This document shows positions 15,450 through 21,329 of a DNA stretch of 31,468 nucleotides, piece by piece. Numbering within the stretch: position 1 is the first letter of the stretch; each line of letters begins with the position of its first letter. The notes under the pieces are model-generated. The model saw only the letters and a list, made by a program, of their open reading frames with translations, searched no databases and was not told the origin of the DNA. Source of the stretch: a virus; IMG/VR virus record IMGVR_UViG_3300032265_001769, positions 1 to 31,468 of that record. One strand, given 5' to 3'. Both the position numbers and the translations under genes were made by a program.

Positions 15450-17237
15450 TTAATAAGTACCGCCGCCAATGGTATCAAAGCCACCAGCTCCGATATGCTC
15501 CAGCTTGGACGCCAACAACATGCCAAGACAATCAATGGCATCCTTTGTCGCACCCTTTTGGCCATCCTTTCCGGTATGCTCAGAAAGGCAATAAATTAGG
15601 TTGTGGCAGTCCTTAGAAATATACAGCTTAGGCTCGTTCAACATGCTCACAGGCTTCGTTGAGTCATAGCTTAATTCTGAATTAATCGTCGCTGTCCTCT
15701 GGTCTACTGGAACTCCAGGCGCAGGCACAAACGCCATTCCTTCATCTTCATCCGTTGAAATAGCCAACAGATCAATCAACGTCGTCCCTCCCTCTGCACT
15801 AATCGTAGGACTTCCACCTGCCCGGGGATCAATCAGCCGCATGATCGGTTCACAACGCCCAATCTCAGTCTCAATCTGTCGGAACAGCTCCCGATACTCA
15901 GAAATCGAACGCCCTGCACTCAATGTCTGCGCTGGACCAGGTTTGCCATCCGCTTTTTCACTCGGCAAAGCCCACTCTCCATACCCCGCAAAATCAGGAA
16001 ATTCCCTGACCACAACCTTCTTCCCATCCTCGTACACCACCATCCACAAACAATACCAGTTACGCGCACCAGCCGGGTCACACACCATGTAAAGTGTTCC
16101 ACCATCAGCCATCTTGCTCACGTCCACACAGTGAGTCTCAGGCCGAAATCTCGCAAACGCCTTTCCCACATTGTCCGTCGCCCAGCCATACGCCCGAGTC
16201 AAAACCTGCCCCATCGGAGCACCCACCAACTTCGACTTCATCTCGTCCCAAGGATTGTACGGATTGTCCTCTGAAAAAAAGAACACCGTCTTCCTGCCCA
16301 ATTCCTTGCGCTCCATAACCCTCGGAGCTTTTCCAGTCGGCCACCCAACCACCCCTGACTTGCCTTCCAACAACTGCCCTGGCGCCCACTCCAATACAGC
16401 CGCGCCAGCTACAAATTCCTTGTATATCGACGCCACTCCTTCCAATGGAGTCTGAGTCACCAAAAACTTGCCTCTTCGTGTAACCAAACGGTACCTCAAC
16501 GTGTCCACCCAGCTCTGAGGTACCAACTCGTCACACCAAATCAAGTCAGCTTCACGCCCTTCAATCGTGTTTTCACTCTGCGTGTAATTGAGAAAGTCAC
16601 ACCGTGAACCATTCGGCAAAATGAACGACCCGTCCGTAAACCCGTTCTTCCGAGAATAGTTCAGGTAGTGAATCTTGCCCTTCTTCGTCGCCCTCAACGC
16701 CACAGGCAAGTAGTTGTAAATCGCTGGCTGCTGCACAGTTACGCTAGTCGCATTGCTCGTATGGCAGCACAACACGTTCTTGTTCTCACCACTTAAGAGC
16801 GTCTCAACAACCTTCCTGGCCGCATATAACGTCTTGCCCGCACGATTTCCACCAGACACCAACATCTCAGACGTGTCCGGCAAATACTTGTTTGCCACCT
16901 CCCAGTGATCCGGGATGTACCCAAAACTGTACGGATCTCCCTTCTCCAACAAACACAACCGGATCCGCTTTTCCCTCAAAGCAGCCGCGTTCGGCAACTT
17001 GTGGTCAACCCGAGGTATAACCGGATGCTCAGGCTGATCCGACCACCACTTCAGCTGACACGGAGCACCGCAAAAAACACCACGCTCACGCTGCGCTTCA
17101 AACGACTTGCAACAAGTTGGACAAACCCTTGAATACAAGTCATTTATGGAAATTTTTTGGTTTAGGGAACTCATCGCCCCTTGGCCGCCATCCAGCTTGC
17201 CAACCCCCTCCCCCCCTGCCGCAGTGTCTAGTGTCAT
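15450..17237 (-). CDS. terL: Terminase large subunit
   Basis: About 595 residues from the ATG at 17237; a TTG at 17276 and an ATG at 17174 are alternatives. ATPase motifs are clear: Walker A SGGNRAGKT near 128-136, Walker B LIWCDE near 232-237, and coupling motif VTQTPLEG near 260-267. The nuclease half has acidic residues in MVCDPAG (near 387) and RLIDPRAGG (near 470), as expected for the RNase H-like headful or cohesive-end nuclease. Unusually, the N-terminus carries a Cys cluster (C-P-T-C-C near 39-43 and C-G-A-P-C near 56-60) resembling a zinc-binding finger. It packages DNA into the procapsid through the portal. Confidence 0.92.
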   Translation of the reverse strand: MTLDTAAGGEGVGKLDGGQGAMSSLNQKISINDLYSRVCPTCCKSFEAQRERGVFCGAPCQLKWWSDQPEHPVIPRVDHKLPNAAALREKRIRLCLLEKGDPYSFGYIPDHWEVANKYLPDTSEMLVSGGNRAGKTLYAARKVVETLLSGENKNVLCCHTSNATSVTVQQPAIYNYLPVALRATKKGKIHYLNYSRKNGFTDGSFILPNGSRCDFLNYTQSENTIEGREADLIWCDELVPQSWVDTLRYRLVTRRGKFLVTQTPLEGVASIYKEFVAGAAVLEWAPGQLLEGKSGVVGWPTGKAPRVMERKELGRKTVFFFSEDNPYNPWDEMKSKLVGAPMGQVLTRAYGWATDNVGKAFARFRPETHCVDVSKMADGGTLYMVCDPAGARNWYCLWMVVYEDGKKVVVREFPDFAGYGEWALPSEKADGKPGPAQTLSAGRSISEYRELFRQIETEIGRCEPIMRLIDPRAGGSPTISAEGGTTLIDLLAISTDEDEGMAFVPAPGVPVDQRTATINSELSYDSTKPVSMLNEPKLYISKDCHNLIYCLSEHTGKDGQKGATKDAIDCLGMLLASKLEHIGAGGFDTIGGGTY

Positions 17238-17285
17238 AGTGTCATAGGACAGTTGGCCGCGATTGAATATAACCAATGTTGTGCG

Positions 17286-17894
17286 TCACGCTTCCGAGCC
17301 GTCCGCGTCCACAACCTGGGCCTGCTTTGCGCCTTTCAGCTCGTCCAGGAACTCCCTGTGATTGATAGTCTGATGAACGTTAACGCTAAAGCTGGTTGGC
17401 TGACCCTTCATGAGAGAAAGTTTATCCGAAGTTATCGCGAGGCTCAATGGAAGTTGATGCGGTGCAATCTCATCTATTGCGCTTGTAGCCAGCCGTTTAG
17501 TGCCTTTCCATAGGGCAATTTCAAAAAAACTAATGACTTGCGTTCGCCACTGCTCTTCTGTTTCCGGGTAATCTAGCGGAACAGATACGCCGTGAATGTA
17601 TTTGAGTGCAGCTTCCCTTTTAATTCCTGCTTGTTCCGCGATCTTTTCTAGCGGCTCGCATAGGAGAACCCCTTCGACAACAGAGTCAGCTTTTTCCTGC
17701 GTTAGAAGAGAATTGTGATGTTGTCCAGCTATGGGCCGTCGATAGCCCATTTCGTTAGCTTTAGCCTGGATCTTTTCGCACTCGTCTTTTGTTAGCCTGG
17801 CGTCGTTAGTGAGTCCCCAAGCCGCCCGGTTCCGATCAATGTCCAGGGCTTTCGCGATTGCATTAATCGACACCGCACGTTTTGGCGCGCCCAT
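17286..17894 (-). CDS. Terminase small subunit-like protein with LacI-type HTH
   Basis: The protein has 202 residues. Residues 8-52 read as a helix-turn-helix of the LacI style (SINAIAKALDIDRNRAAWGL then a helix ending NEMGYRR), including the hinge-like GYRRP. A second helical domain (residues 60-105, with AGIKREAALKYIHG) also looks like a DNA-binding or oligomerisation segment. The C-terminus is polar and Gln/Asp-rich. Position directly upstream of the large terminase (9 bases to a TTG start, 48 to the ATG) makes small terminase the best call: it would recognise the packaging site. A late gene regulator is the alternative. Confidence 0.7.
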   Translation of the reverse strand: MGAPKRAVSINAIAKALDIDRNRAAWGLTNDARLTKDECEKIQAKANEMGYRRPIAGQHHNSLLTQEKADSVVEGVLLCEPLEKIAEQAGIKREAALKYIHGVSVPLDYPETEEQWRTQVISFFEIALWKGTKRLATSAIDEIAPHQLPLSLAITSDKLSLMKGQPTSFSVNVHQTINHREFLDELKGAKQAQVVDADGSEA

Positions 17895-17898
17895 ACGC

Positions 17899-18639
17899 CT
17901 AATTCTTTATCTCCACGCCTGCGAGCTGGAACGGAAAGTCTCCCCAATGTTTCAATGGAGTCCGAGGCTCAAAAGCAAGTTGTTCCGCGCCACAAGCAGC
18001 TAGTCGGTAAGAAGCTGCGTAGTCCTCCGACAGGTATTCCAGTCGATCACGCACTTCCGCAGCAAACGGCATCCAGAGAGTGGGAATCTGTCCGCCCGTG
18101 AGCGTGTCCTCGCACCATTGCACGCCAACCGGCAGGGCAGTCTCTTCTTTACTCAACTCCTCGAGACAGTCTTCCAACAGTCCCCGTGGGATTGCGACGC
18201 AACCGGAAGCAAACAGTGTAATTGGCGTTAGCCTAGGATCATCCTCTAGCGGCTTCGCGCCTACCTTCACGCGCAGGGCAGGTTTTGGCGGAAGTGACCG
18301 ACAACTGTATGGAATGCAAACGACTGCCTGGCGAGCATGAGCTATCCTAGCCAGTTCCAAAATGTCATCCGGCTGAAACTCGATGTCATGATCAATCTGG
18401 ATCCACACGTCCGCGCCCGAGTCTAGGAACCATTTTGTGGCCCGGCATCGCGAGCGTGAGATAAGCGCATCTTCGCGCACAAGCCGCATGTCCCCTTTCC
18501 AGTCCGTGTTTTTCGCCAGCTCCGTCGTTAGCCCTACCCAAGACATCAGCGACAACGGATGCACGTCCCCGTACCCGTACAAGGTAAGGTGAAGCGTTGG
18601 GTTTGACCGCTGAGCTGGCAAGTGTTCCACGTGGAACAA
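17899..18639 (-). CDS. Glycosyltransferase (GT-A type)
   Basis: About 246 residues. Nucleotide-sugar-binding features are visible: LVREDALISRSR near 53-64, the DxD-type motif IDHDIEF near 82-88, and a later GCVAIPRGLLEDCLEEL segment. These indicate a cytoplasmic GT-A glycosyltransferase, used by phages to modify cell surface glycans, virion proteins or DNA; the acceptor is unknown. It is the first gene of the late operon and ends five bases before the small terminase. The start is uncertain: the codon at 18637-18639 is TTG and an in-frame GTG lies at 18628-18630. Both lie in or touching the parS palindrome, so the first residues read FHVEH. Confidence 0.8.
   Translation of the reverse strand: MFHVEHLPAQRSNPTLHLTLYGYGDVHPLSLMSWVGLTTELAKNTDWKGDMRLVREDALISRSRCRATKWFLDSGADVWIQIDHDIEFQPDDILELARIAHARQAVVCIPYSCRSLPPKPALRVKVGAKPLEDDPRLTPITLFASGCVAIPRGLLEDCLEELSKEETALPVGVQWCEDTLTGGQIPTLWMPFAAEVRDRLEYLSEDYAASYRLAACGAEQLAFEPRTPLKHWGDFPFQLAGVEIKN
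18623..18638. other. parS-type centromere site
   Basis: The sequence TGTTCCACGTGGAACA is a perfect 16-bp palindrome identical in form to chromosomal parS sites (consensus TGTTnCACGTGnAACA) that are bound by ParB. A perfect match is extremely unlikely by chance in a 31-kb window. It overlaps the start region of the first late gene, at the edge of the divergent intergenic region. No parA or parB gene is seen here, so host ParB would be the binding protein. A half-site GTGGAACA lies at 18721-18728. Confidence 0.85.
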
Positions 18640-18674
18640 TCACTCGGAACTCTTCCAGAATCGCAAGCAAAAAA

Positions 18675-18697
18675 TGCTAATTCTCCAACTGCTAATT
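18675..18697. repeat. Direct repeat pair, possible operator
   Basis: The 8-base sequence TGCTAATT occurs at 18675-18682 and again at 18690-18697, 15 bases apart, just upstream of the late operon and downstream of the half parS site. Paired direct repeats in a divergent promoter region may be regulator binding sites. There is no known regulator match. Confidence 0.4.
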
Positions 18698-18733
18698 TCA
18701 TCCAGACTAGTGACAACAGGGTGGAACACTAAC

Positions 18734-19108
18734 GTGCACTTCCTTGTGCTCTAGCCCCATTGCCCGCACGCGCAGCAGCCGGTCGCCTCCCCGAAAAGCG
18801 ATCCGGCAGGGCCTTAGCCCGTGCGGGGGGAGATAACATCTCCCGCGAACGCAGTGAGCCTGGGGGGACCCCTGTCCCAAGGAGCGTAGCGACTCGGAAA
18901 CAAGCGTAGTAAGTGGCTGGTTGTAAACACAATCCACCTTTGTTCCCCGGTGGACCCGCAGGGGCTAGATAGTATCTCTCTTTTTTACTGACTCGGCTCG
19001 CTTTGGGGGCGGCCTTTTGTAAAACGAGTTGACTTCCACTGCTTACGCTCTCCGAGCTAACGTGCCGCTAGTCGCAGCACTAGCAGTTCCGCGCTGTGCG
19101 CGGATTTT
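18734..19108 (+). ncRNA. Candidate structured non-coding RNA
   Basis: A GC-rich block unlike its surroundings has many potential helices. An 8-bp stem CCCGCACG/CGTGCGGG (18763-18770 with 18820-18827) encloses a 9-bp bulged stem (GCCGGTCGC with GCGATCCGGC). GGGAGAT/ATCTCCC (18828-18844) follows, then a GGGAC/GTCCC hairpin near 18868 and a bulged GTGG...CCAC helix near 18913-18937. GCTAGT/ACTAGC (19067-19084) precedes the final intrinsic terminator. Short GCGTAG-type motifs repeat (near 18850, 18883, 18903) and one can pair with 19035-19047. No plausible protein frame fits the whole block. The plus orientation is chosen because the terminator T-run is on that strand. No known RNA class is recognised. 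Confidence 0.35.
19088..19108 (+). terminator. Intrinsic terminator in the divergent region
   Basis: A perfect 7-bp G/C-rich stem TCCGCGC/GCGCGGA with a 3-base TGT loop (19088-19104) is followed by TTTT (19105-19108) on the plus strand; the minus strand has no T-run after the stem. No plus-strand protein gene ends here, which implies a non-coding transcript from the 18.7-19.0 kb region. Confidence 0.7.
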
Positions 19109-19376
19109 AAGCCAACGAACTTCAAAAAAGCAAGCCCTTTCTTCCGACAATCTTCAGCCATTCTCGCGTTCATACATCCACACCCAGGAGATTGACTGGA
19201 AGTCCCTCACCAGTTTCCCCCCGCGCACAAACAATCTTTCGCTCGCAACCGGTTCATTCCCAGCAAGTTGCTTGTTGTGTCTCCACTGTTTGATAAAAAA
19301 TGATATACACCCGTTCGCAGGCGTGGCAAATTTTCCCTGTCGAAAGCGAAACACCTAACACAAATCCCATAAACCC
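19109..19376 (+). other. Untranslated leader of the plus-strand operon
   Basis: No convincing gene is seen on either strand. An A/T-rich patch at 19290-19309 (TTGATAAAAAATGATATACA) may hold the promoter of the rightward operon, but no good -35 element can be paired with it. The last 40 bases before the ATG at 19377 are A/C-rich, like the leaders of other rightward genes. Confidence 0.3.
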
Positions 19377-19751
19377 ATGAAAAACCTAATCGCAATCCAG
19401 ATTCAATCACCCACAACCGTTGCCAGCCATTTGGGCGAAGGTCTGGAAAAGTATCACCCGTTTGAGTGCCAATGGTGGGTTGGAACACCCACCGAGCTTT
19501 ATCCCGCCCGGTTTCGCCCGAATACGCACAAATTGATAACGGCTCCCGTGCGGTTTTGTGGCAGTGGTGGGTGGATCCACCACTCCAAGCGACCAACAGC
19601 GCCGACCGTTCGCGAGCGGGCTGGTTGGAGTGAAGCCAGCGAGGTTTCCGGCTACTTCGTCGCCACCTACCGCAGAGGAAACCCTGCATGGGCCAAGATG
19701 GCCTACAAGCAGTTTAGGTTTTCGTGGATGCGTCCCCTTCCCCTCCCTTGA
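19377..19751 (+). CDS. Hypothetical protein over hairpin-rich sequence
   Basis: A 124-residue frame begins MKNLIAIQIQSPTTVASHLG after an A/C-rich leader like those of the next genes, which is the main support for translation. The N-terminal 60 residues look protein-like. The second half (HHSKRPTAPTVRERAGW style) is odd, and the DNA under it is packed with hairpins (19474-19493 and 19563-19584). A short real protein followed by structured RNA, or a non-coding transcript, are alternatives. No family is recognised. Confidence 0.45.
   Translation: MKNLIAIQIQSPTTVASHLGEGLEKYHPFECQWWVGTPTELYPARFRPNTHKLITAPVRFCGSGGWIHHSKRPTAPTVRERAGWSEASEVSGYFVATYRRGNPAWAKMAYKQFRFSWMRPLPLP
19474..19493 (+). repeat. 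Perfect hairpin, 7-bp stem
   Basis: GGTGGGT (19474-19480) and ACCCACC (19487-19493) are perfect reverse complements around the 6-base loop TGGAAC. No T-run follows. It forms a pair with the similar hairpin at 19563-19584, which has the same loop length and a related stem. Confidence 0.6.
19563..19584 (+). repeat. Perfect hairpin, 8-bp stem
   Basis: AGTGGTGG (19563-19570) and CCACCACT (19577-19584) are perfect reverse complements around the 6-base loop GTGGAT. Further stems follow nearby: CCGTTCGCGAGCGG near 19607 and CTGG/CCAG near 19620-19640. The cluster inside one reading frame suggests RNA-level structure. Confidence 0.6.
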
Positions 19752-19816
19752 CCCACGCCCTGTCGCAGCGGGGCGAATTCAGGAGAGAAACCAAACCAAT
19801 CAACAAACAACAACCT

Positions 19817-20089
19817 ATGCAAGCTATCCAAACCAAGTATTTGCCCGCCTCGCGATACATGCGCTCCCGCATCAAAGCCGTATGCGACCGTGGAAGCATC
19901 ACGATTTCCTATCCCCACGAGCTGTCCGGTGATGAGGTTCACCGCCAAGCTGTCCGCGCTCTCGTGGCCAAATTCATTTCCGAGGATGAGAAAGAGCACA
20001 GCACGCCCGCTTCCCGAAACCTTTGGGGAAGCGCATTTGTGTCAGGCGCGCTTGCGGATGGATCGATGGCTCACGTTTTCGTTTCCTGA
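19817..20089 (+). CDS. Conserved-type small phage protein (MQAIQTK family)
   Basis: The protein has 90 residues from the ATG at 19817, preceded by the leader CAACAAACAACAACCT. The N-terminus MQAIQTKYLPASRYMRSRIK is a pattern I have seen in many short phage and bacterial hypothetical proteins: a strand, a loop, then an arginine/lysine segment and a short helix (DEVHRQAVRALVAKF near 41-55). It ends in a small beta hairpin (ADGSMAHVFVS). It is probably a DNA- or nucleotide-related accessory protein, but no biochemical role is established. A longer frame from 19724 lacks a plausible start context. Confidence 0.75.
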   Translation: MQAIQTKYLPASRYMRSRIKAVCDRGSITISYPHELSGDEVHRQAVRALVAKFISEDEKEHSTPASRNLWGSAFVSGALADGSMAHVFVS

Positions 20090-20128
20090 TTTCCAATCCA
20101 ACTACAATTCATTCCATTTTCCCCCCTT

Positions 20129-20458
20129 ATGACAAAATCCCAAGAAATCGAAATCCTGAAAGAGACCATTGTGAAGCTAGGAACCGACTCCTATTGCGGA
20201 CCCTGGCTCATTGGCCAACTGGGAGCGATTGAATCGGCCATGAGTTCTGACTATTCACCCGCCTGCTATGCATTGAGCCCAAGTGAAGCGTTGAAGGAGT
20301 CAATGCGGCTCATCCAAGAGGCGAAGGCAGACGCTGCGAAGATTCGCGCCGATTCAGTCGCCGATGGGGATAGGGAGCGAAAGGAAGCCAGGGAATGGCG
20401 CGACGTTGTGCGTGCTCAGGTTCGCGCTTCGTTTGAGTCTATCTTGTCGAAGATTTAA
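20129..20458 (+). CDS. 109-residue hypothetical protein with C-terminal helix
   Basis: The protein has 109 residues and starts MTKSQEIEILKETIVKLG, a charged helix, followed by a G-P-W-L-I-G segment (near 24-29) and a long charged C-terminal coiled coil (about residues 55-105, including AKADAAKIRADSVADGDRER). The leader contains CCCCCC before the ATG rather than a Shine-Dalgarno sequence. It lies 39 bases after the previous gene. The charged helix could mediate oligomer formation. No function is known. Confidence 0.7.
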   Translation: MTKSQEIEILKETIVKLGTDSYCGPWLIGQLGAIESAMSSDYSPACYALSPSEALKESMRLIQEAKADAAKIRADSVADGDRERKEAREWRDVVRAQVRASFESILSKI

Positions 20459-20545
20459 GCCTTTCTCCTTTGACCACTGCCTTCCGGAGCTTCGACTTCG
20501 GGATGCCCTGTCAGCGGAAAAGCAAAAAAAACAACAACCAAACAC

Positions 20546-20794
20546 ATGAACCCATACAGAAAAGAATTCCTGAAAGCTTATTCGGCTGTGCGATATGCCC
20601 AGCGTCAAAACGATTGCCGTAGATTCCGCAGCGGCTTGGAGTCTGTGGCCAACGATTGCCACATTGCCAAGACTTGGGAATCGGGTTGGGATCGTGCCTT
20701 GTCTGGGAAATTCCCGGGATACATGCAGCGTGCAAAAGCCCTTGGGCATATCCGAGTTGGATTTTATCCGCTGGAATTGATTAACCTTCCATGA
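20546..20794 (+). CDS. 82-residue hypothetical protein
   Basis: The protein has 82 residues, is basic and aromatic, and starts MNPYRKEFLKAYSAVRYAQR. It is predicted helical with two cysteines (near 24 and 38) and repeated Arg residues, which fits nucleic-acid contact. The leader is strikingly A/C-rich (AACAACAACCAAACAC before ATG). Its last codons overlap the next gene as ATGA, so the two are coupled. No family is recognised. Confidence 0.7.
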   Translation: MNPYRKEFLKAYSAVRYAQRQNDCRRFRSGLESVANDCHIAKTWESGWDRALSGKFPGYMQRAKALGHIRVGFYPLELINLP

Positions 20795-21138
20795 CCACTG
20801 ACCCCATGAAACCCATCTTGCTCTCCCTAGCCCTATTCGCTTCCGTCCGCTGCATCCAGGCTGCTCTTCCTGCCTCCGAGGCCAATCGAATTGCCGACGC
20901 CATCTTCCGGGTTGAAGGCGGTCACAAGACACGTCACCCATACGGCATCCTTAGCGTTCAGACTTCCAATCCTCGAAAGGTCTGCCTGAACACGATTCAG
21001 CACACCCACAACCGTTGGCTAAAAGCAGGCAAGCCTAGTCCATTCCTCATCTATCTGTCTGATAGGTACTGCCCACCCTCAGCCGATTCCGTTGGAAATC
21101 GGAACTGGCGTCGAAACATCACCCTATTGCTCAAATGA
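20791..21138 (+). CDS. Exported lysozyme-like protein, endolysin candidate
   Basis: The protein has 115 residues. The N-terminus carries a signal-like sequence (MKPILLSLALFASVRCIQA from residue 6), probably cleaved near residue 24. The mature part has the lysozyme/transglycosylase-style motif AIFRVEGGHKTRHPYG near 37-52, with Glu42 as catalytic candidate, then a CLNTI...NRW...GKP...DRYCPP region with two cysteines (65 and 94) that could form a disulfide. It would cut peptidoglycan after export. The late lysis genes (holins, lipoprotein) are on the opposite strand about 12 kb away. The ATG is coupled to the upstream stop (ATGA). Confidence 0.7.
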   Translation: MTTDPMKPILLSLALFASVRCIQAALPASEANRIADAIFRVEGGHKTRHPYGILSVQTSNPRKVCLNTIQHTHNRWLKAGKPSPFLIYLSDRYCPPSADSVGNRNWRRNITLLLK

Positions 21139-21329
21139 AATCACCAAAAAAAACACCCTGTGTCTGTGACCTAGCTTCGTTTTACCAACTGACTGTCGAA
21201 GACTGCCGCCCACCTTGCCATGAGTTTACCACTGCCACTGACAATAAGTGGAGCCCGTTCTGCATGAGGTGCGAGCATGTTGAACAGTGTCACCAACCCA
21301 CTGATTCAAATGACAACGATGAACGCTAA
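21135..21329 (+). CDS. Cys-rich small protein, probable zinc binding
   Basis: The protein has 64 residues with eight Cys/His pairs arranged CVCD near 9-12, CRPPCH near 24-29, CMRC near 43-46 and CHQ near 52-54. The CxxC at 43-46 and the CxxxC at 24-28 suggest a zinc site. Its ATG overlaps the stop of the endolysin candidate (ATGA) and its 3' end overlaps the helicase start. It is probably a small DNA- or protein-binding adapter. No known family is recognised. Confidence 0.65.
   Translation: MKSPKKTPCVCDLASFYQLTVEDCRPPCHEFTTATDNKWSPFCMRCEHVEQCHQPTDSNDNDER

Noticed and set aside
18392-18670. 92-residue minus-strand frame reading through the parS site
   Set aside because: The glycosyltransferase frame has recognisable motifs over the same region, and this frame has none. 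It also starts with a TTG.
18707-18937. 76-residue minus-strand frame in the divergent region
   Set aside because: The DNA here is made of inverted repeats. The protein has no recognisable features and is better explained as structured RNA sequence.
19154-19354. 66-residue minus-strand frame
   Set aside because: It looks mildly protein-like, but has no leader, no neighbours on its strand and no recognised pattern; kept as uncertain non-coding DNA.
19029-19358. 109-residue plus-strand frame
   Set aside because: It starts at a TTG inside the hairpin block and reads through the intrinsic terminator at 19088-19108, with no protein-like pattern.
19207-19689. 160-residue minus-strand frame
   Set aside because: It lies opposite the 19377 frame and the hairpins, with Arg/Trp/Cys-rich shadow composition.
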